5,736 bases of DNA from Sulfuricurvum sp. (GTDB lineage: Bacteria > Campylobacterota > Campylobacteria > Campylobacterales > Sulfurimonadaceae). The DNA lies in assembly GCA_024635855.1 (NCBI GenBank), contig JAGXHZ010000062.1, forward strand, positions 1 through 5,736, read 5' to 3'. Made by a program: the position numbers and the translations under genes. Below the pieces are notes generated by a model. It was not told the DNA's origin. It saw only the letters and a program-made list of their open reading frames with translations, and did not search any database. This document shows, one piece after another, positions 1-5,736 of the stretch. Position 1 is the stretch's first letter; every line of letters begins with the position of its first letter.

Positions 1-576
1 ACGGCTAAGCTGTGGTTCACGAAAGGTACAAACATCGTCCGAACGCAATGCTGCCAGCATCATGGCACTTTTCACTTGGGCTGAGGCGATGGGCGAAGTA
101 TAGTCAAAAGCTCTCAGAGAAGCTCCACGGATTGAAAGGGGGGCTAGATCGCCGTTATTTCGTCCGTCCAAACGTGCGCCAATGGCACGAAGCGGCTGTG
201 TCACCCGTTTCATCGGACGACGTTTAAGATATTCGTCTCCCGTGAGAATAAAATGACCTTGAGCAGAGGAAAGAAGCCCGCAAAAAAGCCGCATTCCTGT
301 TCCGGAATTGCCACAATCAAGAATTTCTGAACTCTCTTGTATCCCATTGGAGCGGATTGTAATGACCGAACCATTATCAATAATTTCAGCTCCAAGATGC
401 CCTACAATTTTAAGCGTGTTAAGGGTATCTTCGGCACGTAAAAAATTTTCTATGCGACTCTCGCCTTGGGCTAAGACTGAGAACATCGCGCATCGATGGG
501 AAATGGATTTGTCCGGTGCAATTGCATCACTTTTAAACTCAAAAGGAGCTGCAGGGTAGACGGTAGCGCGCATCAT
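1..576 (-). CDS. aroA: 3-phosphoshikimate 1-carboxyvinyltransferase (EPSP synthase), N-terminal part, truncated by the window edge
   Basis: AroA transfers the enolpyruvyl group of phosphoenolpyruvate to shikimate-3-phosphate, the sixth step of the cytoplasmic shikimate pathway. I translated the minus strand from 576 and found an unbroken frame of 192 codons to position 1, somewhat under half of a usual protein of about 425-440 residues. Visible landmarks are the substrate-binding DKSISHR (residues 22-28), the PEP-loop GNSGTGMR (89-96), RRPMKRV (119-125) and SAQVK (165-169). The DKS and SAQVK forms resemble class II EPSP synthases, while the loop keeps the glycine (residue 92) that matches E. 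coli Gly96. The ATG at 576 overlaps the pheT stop as ATGA; a second ATG at 573 is possible. GGGAG at 587-591 lies 10 bases from the first ATG and favours it. It is the last visible gene of pheS-pheT-aroA. Family assignment is secure. Confidence 0.96.
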   Translation of the reverse strand, partial: MMRATVYPAAPFEFKSDAIAPDKSISHRCAMFSVLAQGESRIENFLRAEDTLNTLKIVGHLGAEIIDNGSVITIRSNGIQESSEILDCGNSGTGMRLFCGLLSSAQGHFILTGDEYLKRRPMKRVTQPLRAIGARLDGRNNGDLAPLSIRGASLRAFDYTSPIASAQVKSAMMLAALRSDDVCTFREPQLSR

Positions 577-2906
577 CGCAAATTTACTCCCAATTCTTCA
601 CGCAATCCTGTCAAAATCCACTCCATTGCCGTCGTGATTTCCTCTTCTTCAAGCGTTTTATCCATCGATTGCAACATGAACCGTACACTCAGACTCACAT
701 TCTCGCCTAAGGAATCGGATTCATAACGGTCTACGGGATAAAAGCGTTTTACATCAGCACTTGCGTGTTTAGCAATGACATTTTTAATCGTTTCATACGT
801 AAGTGTTTTAGGGATTAGTAGACTTAGATCCCGAAACGACGCTTGATATTTCGAAAAAGGGTGTGCTTCAACCAAACCATACGGCAAAGCATCCATATCA
901 AGTTCACACATAAACGTCGGTGCAAGGTCAAACTCTTCTTCAATACTGGGGTGAAGACGGAAGAGTTCTCCTGCTTCTGCGCCGTTGATAATGACTTTTG
1001 CACAGATATAGGGATGCGCCAATGTGTGAGCAGGAAGATGAGCGCTTAACTCAAATGAACCGATAATATCGGAGATTTTTTGCGCTAACGAACTCAAATC
1101 AACCGTAGGTGATTTTCCCGCATTGGAGATTTTTTCTCCCTCACGTGCTCCGCTGATTATAAAACCAATGCGCTTGCTCTCGTTGCGCTGTGGATCAAAA
1201 ATCATCCCGCTCTCGAACAATGCAATCTTTTTCTGATTTACTTTGACATTGGCACTGGCTGAATTTAACAGCCCCACCATCAATGTCGGACGCAAGGTAT
1301 CAAAAGTTGCTGTAATCGGATTGAGTAACTCTTTATCCTCATCCGTACATACAAATCCAAAGCGTTCGCAAACATTGCGCTCATTAAAGACAAAATGAAC
1401 ACTCTCAAAAAATCCGCTTTGAGCACTGCGGTGACGATACATTCGTATTTTTTTATAGGTCTCTAAATCGGATGTTGTTTGATTTCTCTCCGCAAATACG
1501 AGTGGCTTAGAGGGGATATTATCAATCCCTATAATACGAACGATCTCCTCAACAATGTCTTGTTTATTCACGATATCATGACGAAAATTGGGAATTGAAA
1601 TGGCAAATGCAGATGTTTTTGGCTTACTGATGAGCATACCAAGATTTTTAAGAATTTGCGTTAAAGTCGTTTTGTCGATTTTCATTCCGATAAACGATTC
1701 AAACTCTTCTTCATTCATCGTAACAACACGTGTTTCTCTCGGAGACTGAAGCTCTAAATGACCGCCATAGATGGTCGATGTTGTGTATTTTTCAAAGAGT
1801 CCCATCGCGTATTGAACGCCCATATTCAAAGTAGGTTCGCTGCCTCTGGAAGCATGATAATAATGGGGACAGCTTGCAACTTTTACTTCACCCATTTTTT
1901 TGGCAATAATTTCAGGAGGGATGTAACTGGCTTCTATAATTGCAAGCCCTTCATTCAAGGCAAATCGTGCTTCATCATTTTGAGAAACCCCGACAATAGA
2001 AAGAGGTATCTTGCCATTTAAAACGGCATAGCCATTACTGTTCGTTGAGAGAGTAATAACCGATTTTCCATTACCTGTATCTTCTAAAGTATCAAAAGGA
2101 TATGCCCGCAAAATAACACCCGTACTGTGCGTTGCATATTTAAGAATGGTGTCCATTGCATTGGTATAACTCTGTTCTAAAATAGCCATTCTCAAGCCCA
2201 CTAAAAAGGGGACACTTAAACTTTTAATATCAATTGCACTGTACAAAAGCTCAACATCGTAGGTTTCAGCGTGCTGAAGCTGTAAAATACGCCCTATTCC
2301 TAATCGCCCCTCCGGCTCTCCACTTTTACGGATTTCACGTAATTCTTTGTTAAACGCAGCGCATAAATCACGTGCAATTCCATAAACACTTAGACAATCT
2401 CCGCGATTGGCTGTGAGTTCAATCTCGATAATATTATCATTAAAAGCACCGTATTCATTCAAATTTTTGCCATTAATGAGCTCACCGATACTCGCATCAA
2501 GGATCATAATCCCCTCACCCATGCTTGGCAAACCGATCTCTTTGGAAGAACAGATCATCCCGTGAGAATCCATTCCGCGCAAAACAGCTTCTTTGATGGT
2601 CAATCCACCGGGAAGCTGCGCCCCAACGGTTGCTACTGCAACATAGATCCCAGCGCGGACATTGGAAGCACCGCACACGATTTGACGAACATCGCTTCCG
2701 ACATTGACCTGACATACATTGAGCTTATCTGCATCAGGATGCTTTTCGCACGATTCAACAAATCCGACAACAACTCCCGCAGGAGTACAAATCGCTTCGT
2801 GTCGGTCTACTTCCAAACCGATGGCATTAAACGTTTTGAGTAACTGCTGCGTCGAAATAGAACTTAGATCAATCCACTCATTTAACCAATTTTTTGTAAC
2901 GATCAT
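573..2906 (-). CDS. pheT: Phenylalanine--tRNA ligase beta subunit
   Basis: PheT is the large subunit of the cytoplasmic alpha2-beta2 phenylalanyl-tRNA synthetase. It holds tRNA-binding and editing modules, while PheS carries the catalytic site. The 777-residue protein is close to the usual 770-800. In order it shows an N-terminal start typical of PheT (WLNEWID), an EMAP/OB tRNA-binding domain at about 44-150 ([12 protein letters not shown], then CGASNVRAG and GMICS), the [16 protein letters not shown] segment at 166-181, a B3/B4 editing region at about 205-385, a B5 domain at about 394-468 ([20 protein letters not shown]), the catalytic-like core, and a C-terminal FDX-ACB tRNA-binding domain at about 683-777 beginning [14 protein letters not shown]. 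The ATG at 2906 overlaps the pheS stop, and GGAG at 2915-2918 lies 8 bases upstream. The frame is intact, unlike pheS. Its stop overlaps the aroA start by 4 bases. Confidence 0.98.
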   Translation of the reverse strand: MIVTKNWLNEWIDLSSISTQQLLKTFNAIGLEVDRHEAICTPAGVVVGFVESCEKHPDADKLNVCQVNVGSDVRQIVCGASNVRAGIYVAVATVGAQLPGGLTIKEAVLRGMDSHGMICSSKEIGLPSMGEGIMILDASIGELINGKNLNEYGAFNDNIIEIELTANRGDCLSVYGIARDLCAAFNKELREIRKSGEPEGRLGIGRILQLQHAETYDVELLYSAIDIKSLSVPFLVGLRMAILEQSYTNAMDTILKYATHSTGVILRAYPFDTLEDTGNGKSVITLSTNSNGYAVLNGKIPLSIVGVSQNDEARFALNEGLAIIEASYIPPEIIAKKMGEVKVASCPHYYHASRGSEPTLNMGVQYAMGLFEKYTTSTIYGGHLELQSPRETRVVTMNEEEFESFIGMKIDKTTLTQILKNLGMLISKPKTSAFAISIPNFRHDIVNKQDIVEEIVRIIGIDNIPSKPLVFAERNQTTSDLETYKKIRMYRHRSAQSGFFESVHFVFNERNVCERFGFVCTDEDKELLNPITATFDTLRPTLMVGLLNSASANVKVNQKKIALFESGMIFDPQRNESKRIGFIISGAREGEKISNAGKSPTVDLSSLAQKISDIIGSFELSAHLPAHTLAHPYICAKVIINGAEAGELFRLHPSIEEEFDLAPTFMCELDMDALPYGLVEAHPFSKYQASFRDLSLLIPKTLTYETIKNVIAKHASADVKRFYPVDRYESDSLGENVSLSVRFMLQSMDKTLEEEEITTAMEWILTGLREELGVNLR
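587..591 (-). promoter_or_regulatory. Ribosome binding site for aroA inside the end of pheT
   Basis: The coding strand reads GGGAG, 10 bases before the ATG at 576 and 13 before the next ATG at 573. The spacing favours the first. Because the site sits in translated pheT, aroA translation is probably coupled to pheT termination at the ATGA overlap. Confidence 0.55.
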
Positions 2907-3903
2907 CTAAACTGCTCCAATAATCTAACATCACCTTCAAACAGTGATCGTAAATCCCCGATACGGTGAATCAACATGGCAAAACGCTCAACGCCTAAAC
3001 CAAACGCATACCCGCTGACATTTTCATAACCAACCGCTTTAAAAACGTTCGGATCGACAATACCGCATCCAAGTACTTCAAGCCAACCTGTTTTAGAACA
3101 AACACGGCATCCCTTGCCTGCACAGAAAATACAGCTGATATCCACTTCAGCTGAAGGCTCCGTGAAGGGAAAAAAGCTCGGACGGAAACGGACATCAACG
3201 TCCCCAAACATTGTTTTTAGAAAATCTTCGAGAATAAATTTAAGATTAGCGAAAGAGACTTTTCCCTCTTCTTCGACAACCAACCCTTCCACTTGATGAA
3301 ACATCGGAGTATGGGTAATATCATAATCACGACGAAACACGGAACCCGGCGCAATCATCCGAATCGGCGGTTTTGAGCTGAGCATAGTACGAATTTGTAC
3401 CGGTGAGGTATGGGTACGCAAAAGTTTTGCATCTTTAAAATAAAACGTATCTTGCATATCGCGGGCAGGATGGTATTTTGGGAGATTTAACGCTTCAAAA
3501 TTGTGAAAATCATCTTCAACCATCGGTCCTGTATGAACGGCAAAGTTCATTGCCGTAAAATACTCAACGATTCGATCCATCGTCTCCATGACAGGATGAA
3601 GCGATCCACGTTCACTAAGCGGTGAAGCCAAACTGACATCAACTGCCTCAGATTTCATGGTTGCATTCAAATGCTCCATAGCCAAAAAAAGTTTTCGATC
3701 AATCAGCAAGGCATTGAGCGTCTCTTTTTGTATGTTTAACTCTTTGGCAAAAGTCCATTTTGCTCATCAGGAATATCTTTCATACGGGCAAACTCAGCGT
3801 TCATTATCCCTTTTTTTCCAAAAACTGCAATACGAATTTCTTCAATTTTATCAATTGTATCGGCTGATTTTATAGCATTAATCCACTCTTGCAAAGTTCT
3901 CAT
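2903..3903 (-). CDS. pheS: Phenylalanine--tRNA ligase alpha subunit, interrupted by a single-base frameshift near 3758
   Basis: PheS is the catalytic class II subunit that activates phenylalanine and charges tRNA-Phe together with PheT. The C-terminal frame, continuous from about 3757 to the stop at 2903, contains motif 2 (FRRDYD, then [11 protein letters not shown]), [11 protein letters not shown], a cysteine cluster, and motif 3 ([13 protein letters not shown]). The alanine of GYAF matches E. coli Ala294 of the phenylalanine pocket. The N-terminal part lies in another frame from 3903 and reaches TAA at 3736-3738 after [20 protein letters not shown]. One extra A in the A run at 3758-3761 joins the frames as [14 protein letters not shown] and gives about 333 residues, near the family's usual 330-340. 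A sequencing error is more likely than real loss, since the gene is essential and otherwise well preserved. The start could be ATG at 3903, ATG at 3912 or TTG at 3894; TTG has the best-placed ribosome binding site. Without the N-terminal part, an apparent TTG start at 3709 would give only 268 residues. Confidence 0.93.
2915..2918 (-). promoter_or_regulatory. Ribosome binding site for pheT inside the end of pheS
   Basis: The coding strand reads GGAG 8 bases before the pheT ATG at 2906, within the last codons of pheS. It fixes the pheT start and fits coupled synthesis of the two subunits, which are needed in equal amounts. Confidence 0.6.
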
Positions 3904-3908
3904 CCTTA
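3903..3908 (-). promoter_or_regulatory. Shine-Dalgarno-like TAAGGA at the pheS start
   Basis: The coding strand reads TAAGGA immediately next to and overlapping the ATG at 3903, too close to serve that codon. It lies 8 bases before an in-frame TTG at 3894-3892, normal spacing. A start at this TTG would give a protein beginning MQEWINAIK, which agrees in register with the Campylobacter PheS N-terminus as I remember it. This is inference from spacing plus remembered homology. Confidence 0.4.
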
Positions 3909-3928
3909 TCATTCGTTATAGTTAGGTA

Positions 3929-3934
3929 ATTGTA
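3929..3934 (-). promoter_or_regulatory. Candidate -10 element for the pheS-pheT-aroA operon
   Basis: TACAAT on the minus strand lies about 25 bases upstream of the pheS start region. A second candidate, TATAAC, lies at 3915-3920. No convincing -35 is visible at normal spacing, which fits the poorly conserved -35 known for Campylobacterota sigma-70 promoters. The region has no phenylalanine-rich leader peptide or attenuator like the one before E. coli pheS. Confidence 0.35.
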
Positions 3935-3953
3935 GTGAAATCTCTTTTACAAT
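3929..3953. repeat. Inverted repeat ATTGTA-N13-TACAAT in the divergent promoter region
   Basis: Two perfect 6-base arms (3929-3934 and 3948-3953) are separated by 13 bases, and a further matching pair lies two positions outward. Each arm is also a -10-like TACAAT, reading outward toward pheS and toward the HIT gene respectively. It may be an operator, a pair of back-to-back -10 boxes, or chance in AT-rich DNA. As an RNA hairpin it would be weak, with 6 mostly A-U pairs and a 13-base loop. Confidence 0.35.
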
Positions 3954-3975
3954 AAGCTTCAAGGTGAAAGCTGTG

Positions 3976-3984
3976 TGCTACAAT
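3976..3984 (+). promoter_or_regulatory. Candidate extended -10 promoter of the HIT gene
   Basis: The plus strand reads TGC then TACAAT, matching an extended -10 (TGnTATAAT) at five of six positions of the hexamer. Its end is 22 bases before the HIT ATG, so transcription would begin near 3991 with a leader of about 16 bases. No good -35 lies at the usual distance, which is tolerable for an extended -10. Another plus-strand TACAAT lies at 3948-3953. Confidence 0.45.
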
Positions 3985-3995
3985 ATGACAAAAAA

Positions 3996-4000
3996 AGAGG
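3996..4000 (+). promoter_or_regulatory. Ribosome binding site of the HIT gene
   Basis: AGAGG ends 6 bases before the ATG at 4007. It selects this ATG over the out-of-frame ATG at 3975-3985, which has no such site. Confidence 0.6.
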
Positions 4001-4006
4001 TTTAAA

Positions 4007-4363
4007 ATGTGTCTGTTTTGTAAAATTGTCAACCGAGAAATTCCATCCAATAGTGTCAAAGAAGATGAAAACTTTTTTGCATTTCATGATATTAATCCCA
4101 AAGCTCCCGTCCATGTATTGGTTATTCCAAAAAAACATTATGATAGTTTCAATGATATTCCAGCGGAATTAATGGGAAAAATGGGAAGTTTTATGCAAGA
4201 TGTTGCCAAAGATCTGGGAATCGACCAAAGCGGTTACCGTATCATTAGCAACATCGGTGAAGACGGAGGACAAGAAGTGGGACACCTACACTTTCATATC
4301 CTAGGCGGTGCGAAACTCAAATGGGGACATTTTGCGGATGCTGATCCCAAAGACTTTTTTTAA
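4007..4363 (+). CDS. HIT (histidine triad) family nucleotide-binding protein, Hint type
   Basis: The 118-residue protein is the normal size of bacterial Hint/HinT proteins, cytoplasmic purine nucleotide-binding hydrolases that act on AMP-phosphoramidates and aminoacyl-adenylates in vitro. The histidine triad HLHFHILGG is at residues 93-101; by comparison with human HINT1, the middle His95 is the likely nucleophile. The N-terminal CLFCKIV with DINPKAPVHVLVIPKKHY (28-45) is typical of the family, and Cys2/Cys5 may form the zinc site seen in some bacterial HIT proteins. There is no signal peptide or membrane segment. It is divergent from pheS, an arrangement I recall from Campylobacter jejuni. 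A link to the synthetase through aminoacyl-adenylate hydrolysis is only a suggestion. It ends 3 bases before the convergent OsmC gene. Confidence 0.96.
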   Translation: MCLFCKIVNREIPSNSVKEDENFFAFHDINPKAPVHVLVIPKKHYDSFNDIPAELMGKMGSFMQDVAKDLGIDQSGYRIISNIGEDGGQEVGHLHFHILGGAKLKWGHFADADPKDFF

Positions 4364-4366
4364 TCC

Positions 4367-4831
4367 TTACGCATTACATCCTTGGAGGGAGCCGAAATCT
4401 ACGGCACTTCCTCCCCCGCTGATCATCGTCTCATTCTCTCGAATCATATTGCCATTATGGATAATCGTATAGGTAATCGCTGTACTGTCGCGTATCGTAT
4501 TAATCGTCGAACAATATGTCTCTAAGCTTGCCATGACCCAACGTGCAGCTAACGTATCATCCGCATTGGAATCAAAACGGTATTCTAGGTGCAAGGTATT
4601 GAACTTTTTCGGTGCAGATTCATTTCGAACTGCTTCGCCCTCAACTTGAAGATTGGTTACTTCAAATCCTTGTTGTTTTGGCAGCATCACAACATCGGTT
4701 GCACTGCACGCGATGATTCCGCTTAAAAAATACTCGATCGGAGAGATCTGGGGACAATCAATGATAAAACTGCTTTTTTCAGTTTTTGCCTCAAAGCGCA
4801 TTGCTTCTTGATGGGAAACGGTTATTTTCAT
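4367..4831 (-). CDS. OsmC-family protein (OsmC/Ohr/YhfA-like)
   Basis: This 154-residue protein resembles OsmC-family proteins, small cytoplasmic dimers that often reduce organic hydroperoxides using two cysteines. The segment [19 protein letters not shown] (30-48) is the typical central helix with the first conserved cysteine at position 42. The second is Cys107 in [10 protein letters not shown] (104-113). Both redox positions are therefore present, so peroxidase activity is plausible but the substrate is unknown. Many YhfA-like members have no assigned function. The C-terminal tail is short and glycine-rich (GGGS at 139-142), a possible lineage addition. The ATG overlaps the argH stop as ATGA, with AGGA on the coding strand 9 bases upstream (4841-4844), so it is translated as the second gene of argH-osmC. 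It converges on the HIT gene. Confidence 0.9.
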   Translation of the reverse strand: MKITVSHQEAMRFEAKTEKSSFIIDCPQISPIEYFLSGIIACSATDVVMLPKQQGFEVTNLQVEGEAVRNESAPKKFNTLHLEYRFDSNADDTLAARWVMASLETYCSTINTIRDSTAITYTIIHNGNMIRENETMISGGGSAVDFGSLQGCNA

Positions 4832-5721
4832 AGTTTTGCGTCCTTTAAATAATTATCAAAATAGATGATTTGTTCCAGCGTACGGACTTCCGCCGTTCCG
4901 CCTTGTGAAGTTCGTGCATTCATAGAATGTTCAATGCTCAAGTAGCGTGTCACATCCTCTTTGATTCGGTCATCAATCGCATGCAGCTCTTTAAAATCAA
5001 TTTCACTTAGATCAATGTTTAACACTTCGGCACGCGCCACTGCACGTCCTGTAATAAAGTGAGCTTCGCGAAACGGTACACCGCAATGTTCAACCAAATA
5101 ATCCGCCAAATCCGTTGCACTCAAATGACCAAGCTTACAAGCGCGCGCCATATTTTCAGGCTTTATCGTCATGGTTTTAAGTGCTTCACCTAAAATTTCA
5201 AGAGACATTTCGATCGTTTCAATGCTGTCAAAAACCCCTTCTTTGTCTTCTTGGGTATCTTTATTGTACGCGAGAGGAAGCCCCTTCATCACTGTCAGAA
5301 GTCCCATAAGATTTCCATACACACGACCCGTTTTACCTCTTAAAAGTTCAGGGACATCCGGATTTTTCTTTTGTGGCATGATGGATGAACCCGTTGAGTA
5401 CTCATCCGAAAGTTCCACAAAACGAAACTCATAACTCGACCAGAGTATGATCTCTTCAGAAATACGCGAGATGTGCATCATCAACGTTGAAATATTAAAA
5501 AGAATTTCAAGGGCAAAATCACGGTCGCTCACGGTATCAAGACAATTCACGCTGACCGAGTTAAACCCCAGTGTTTTAGCGGTCATTTCACGATTAATAT
5601 TATGAGGAGTTCCGGCAAGCGCCGCACATCCGATTGGATGCGTGGCGTTGTCGTCGCCTGATTCACAGACCTGCAACATTGTGCGGCAGAACGAAGAAAT
5701 CCATATCTTGCGGAATAGCAT
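4828..5721 (-). CDS. argH: Argininosuccinate lyase, C-terminal part; 5' end missing or disrupted
   Basis: ArgH splits argininosuccinate into arginine and fumarate, the last step of arginine synthesis, as a cytoplasmic homotetramer of the fumarase/aspartase superfamily. From [18 protein letters not shown] (residues 28-45) to the end, the frame is a typical Arg[10 protein letters not shown], then the superfamily signature [12 protein letters not shown] (111-122) with its catalytic-loop serines, [27 protein letters not shown] and ATDLADYLV. This covers roughly the last 60 percent of the usual 460 residues. The N-terminal domain, including the catalytic histidine region THLQ, is not in the window. 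Residues 1-25 (5645-5721) look unlike ArgH, and a TGA lies directly upstream of the ATG at 5721, so that ATG is unlikely to be the true start. A frameshift, chimeric contig end or rearrangement near 5650-5680 is probable. The gene overlaps the OsmC gene by 4 bases. Confidence 0.9.
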   Translation of the reverse strand: MLFRKIWISSFCRTMLQVCESGDDNATHPIGCAALAGTPHNINREMTAKTLGFNSVSVNCLDTVSDRDFALEILFNISTLMMHISRISEEIILWSSYEFRFVELSDEYSTGSSIMPQKKNPDVPELLRGKTGRVYGNLMGLLTVMKGLPLAYNKDTQEDKEGVFDSIETIEMSLEILGEALKTMTIKPENMARACKLGHLSATDLADYLVEHCGVPFREAHFITGRAVARAEVLNIDLSEIDFKELHAIDDRIKEDVTRYLSIEHSMNARTSQGGTAEVRTLEQIIYFDNYLKDAKL

Positions 5722-5736
5722 TCACCGCCATCCGGC

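Noticed and set aside
210..395. Minus-strand open frame of 61 codons inside aroA, as a possible sign of an aroA frameshift
   Set aside because: Direct translation of aroA from 576 to 1 is continuous and matches the family throughout, so this is an out-of-frame shadow.
573..2906. Several plus- and minus-strand open frames of 60-93 codons lying over pheT, for example at 1758-2021 and 2562-2843
   Set aside because: They are shadows of the real pheT frame, have no recognisable domains and lack convincing ribosome binding sites.
3904..4006. A phenylalanine leader peptide or T-box/attenuator before pheS
   Set aside because: The 103 bases contain no short frame rich in phenylalanine codons and no terminator/antiterminator pair. 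The region is too short for a T-box.
3975..4172. Small plus-strand open frame of 65 codons overlapping the start of the HIT gene
   Set aside because: It is in another frame of the HIT gene, gives an unrecognisable lysine-rich product and has no ribosome binding site. The HIT frame is clear.
4384..4414. Imperfect GC-rich inverted repeat that might be a bidirectional terminator
   Set aside because: The stem is 4 plus 5 pairs with an internal loop, lies in OsmC codons, and has no T run downstream on either strand, so it is not annotated as an intrinsic terminator.

Overview
The window carries a compact block of housekeeping genes from a bacterium of the Campylobacterota (Epsilonproteobacteria). 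This rests on the gene order pheS-pheT-aroA with a divergent HIT-family gene, which I recall from Campylobacter jejuni, and on remembered protein similarity. The detailed sequences look closer to the Sulfurimonas/Sulfuricurvum/Sulfurospirillum side than to Campylobacter itself. Genus is inference; no search was run. I found no tRNA, rRNA, CRISPR array, insertion sequence, phage or toxin-antitoxin gene.

Layout. Positions 1-576 (minus) hold the N-terminal 192 codons of aroA, which runs off the left edge. Positions 573-2906 (minus) hold pheT and 2903-3903 (minus) hold pheS. These are the two subunits of phenylalanyl-tRNA synthetase. Both junctions, pheS/pheT and pheT/aroA, are 4-base ATGA overlaps, so the three genes form a tightly coupled operon joining shikimate-pathway aromatic amino acid synthesis to phenylalanine charging. 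A 103-base divergent intergenic region (3904-4006) contains -10-like TACAAT hexamers on both strands and a 6-bp inverted repeat. It precedes a plus-strand HIT-family nucleotide-binding protein (4007-4363). That gene ends 3 bases from the end of a convergent minus-strand pair, argH (4828 to about 5721, C-terminal part) and an OsmC-family gene (4367-4831), again joined by an ATGA overlap.

Two places look damaged. pheS has a one-base frameshift at a short A run (coding strand, 3758-3761); adding one A restores a normal full-length protein. In argH, the C-terminal part is typical, but the last 65-75 bases of the window do not continue the argininosuccinate lyase fold in any frame, and the frame in use meets a stop just before 5721. 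Sequencing error, a contig-end chimera or a real rearrangement could each explain it.

I see no previously undescribed system here. The most useful leads are the two discontinuities, the fully overlapping operon organisation, the symmetrical divergent promoter region and the class II-like features of AroA.
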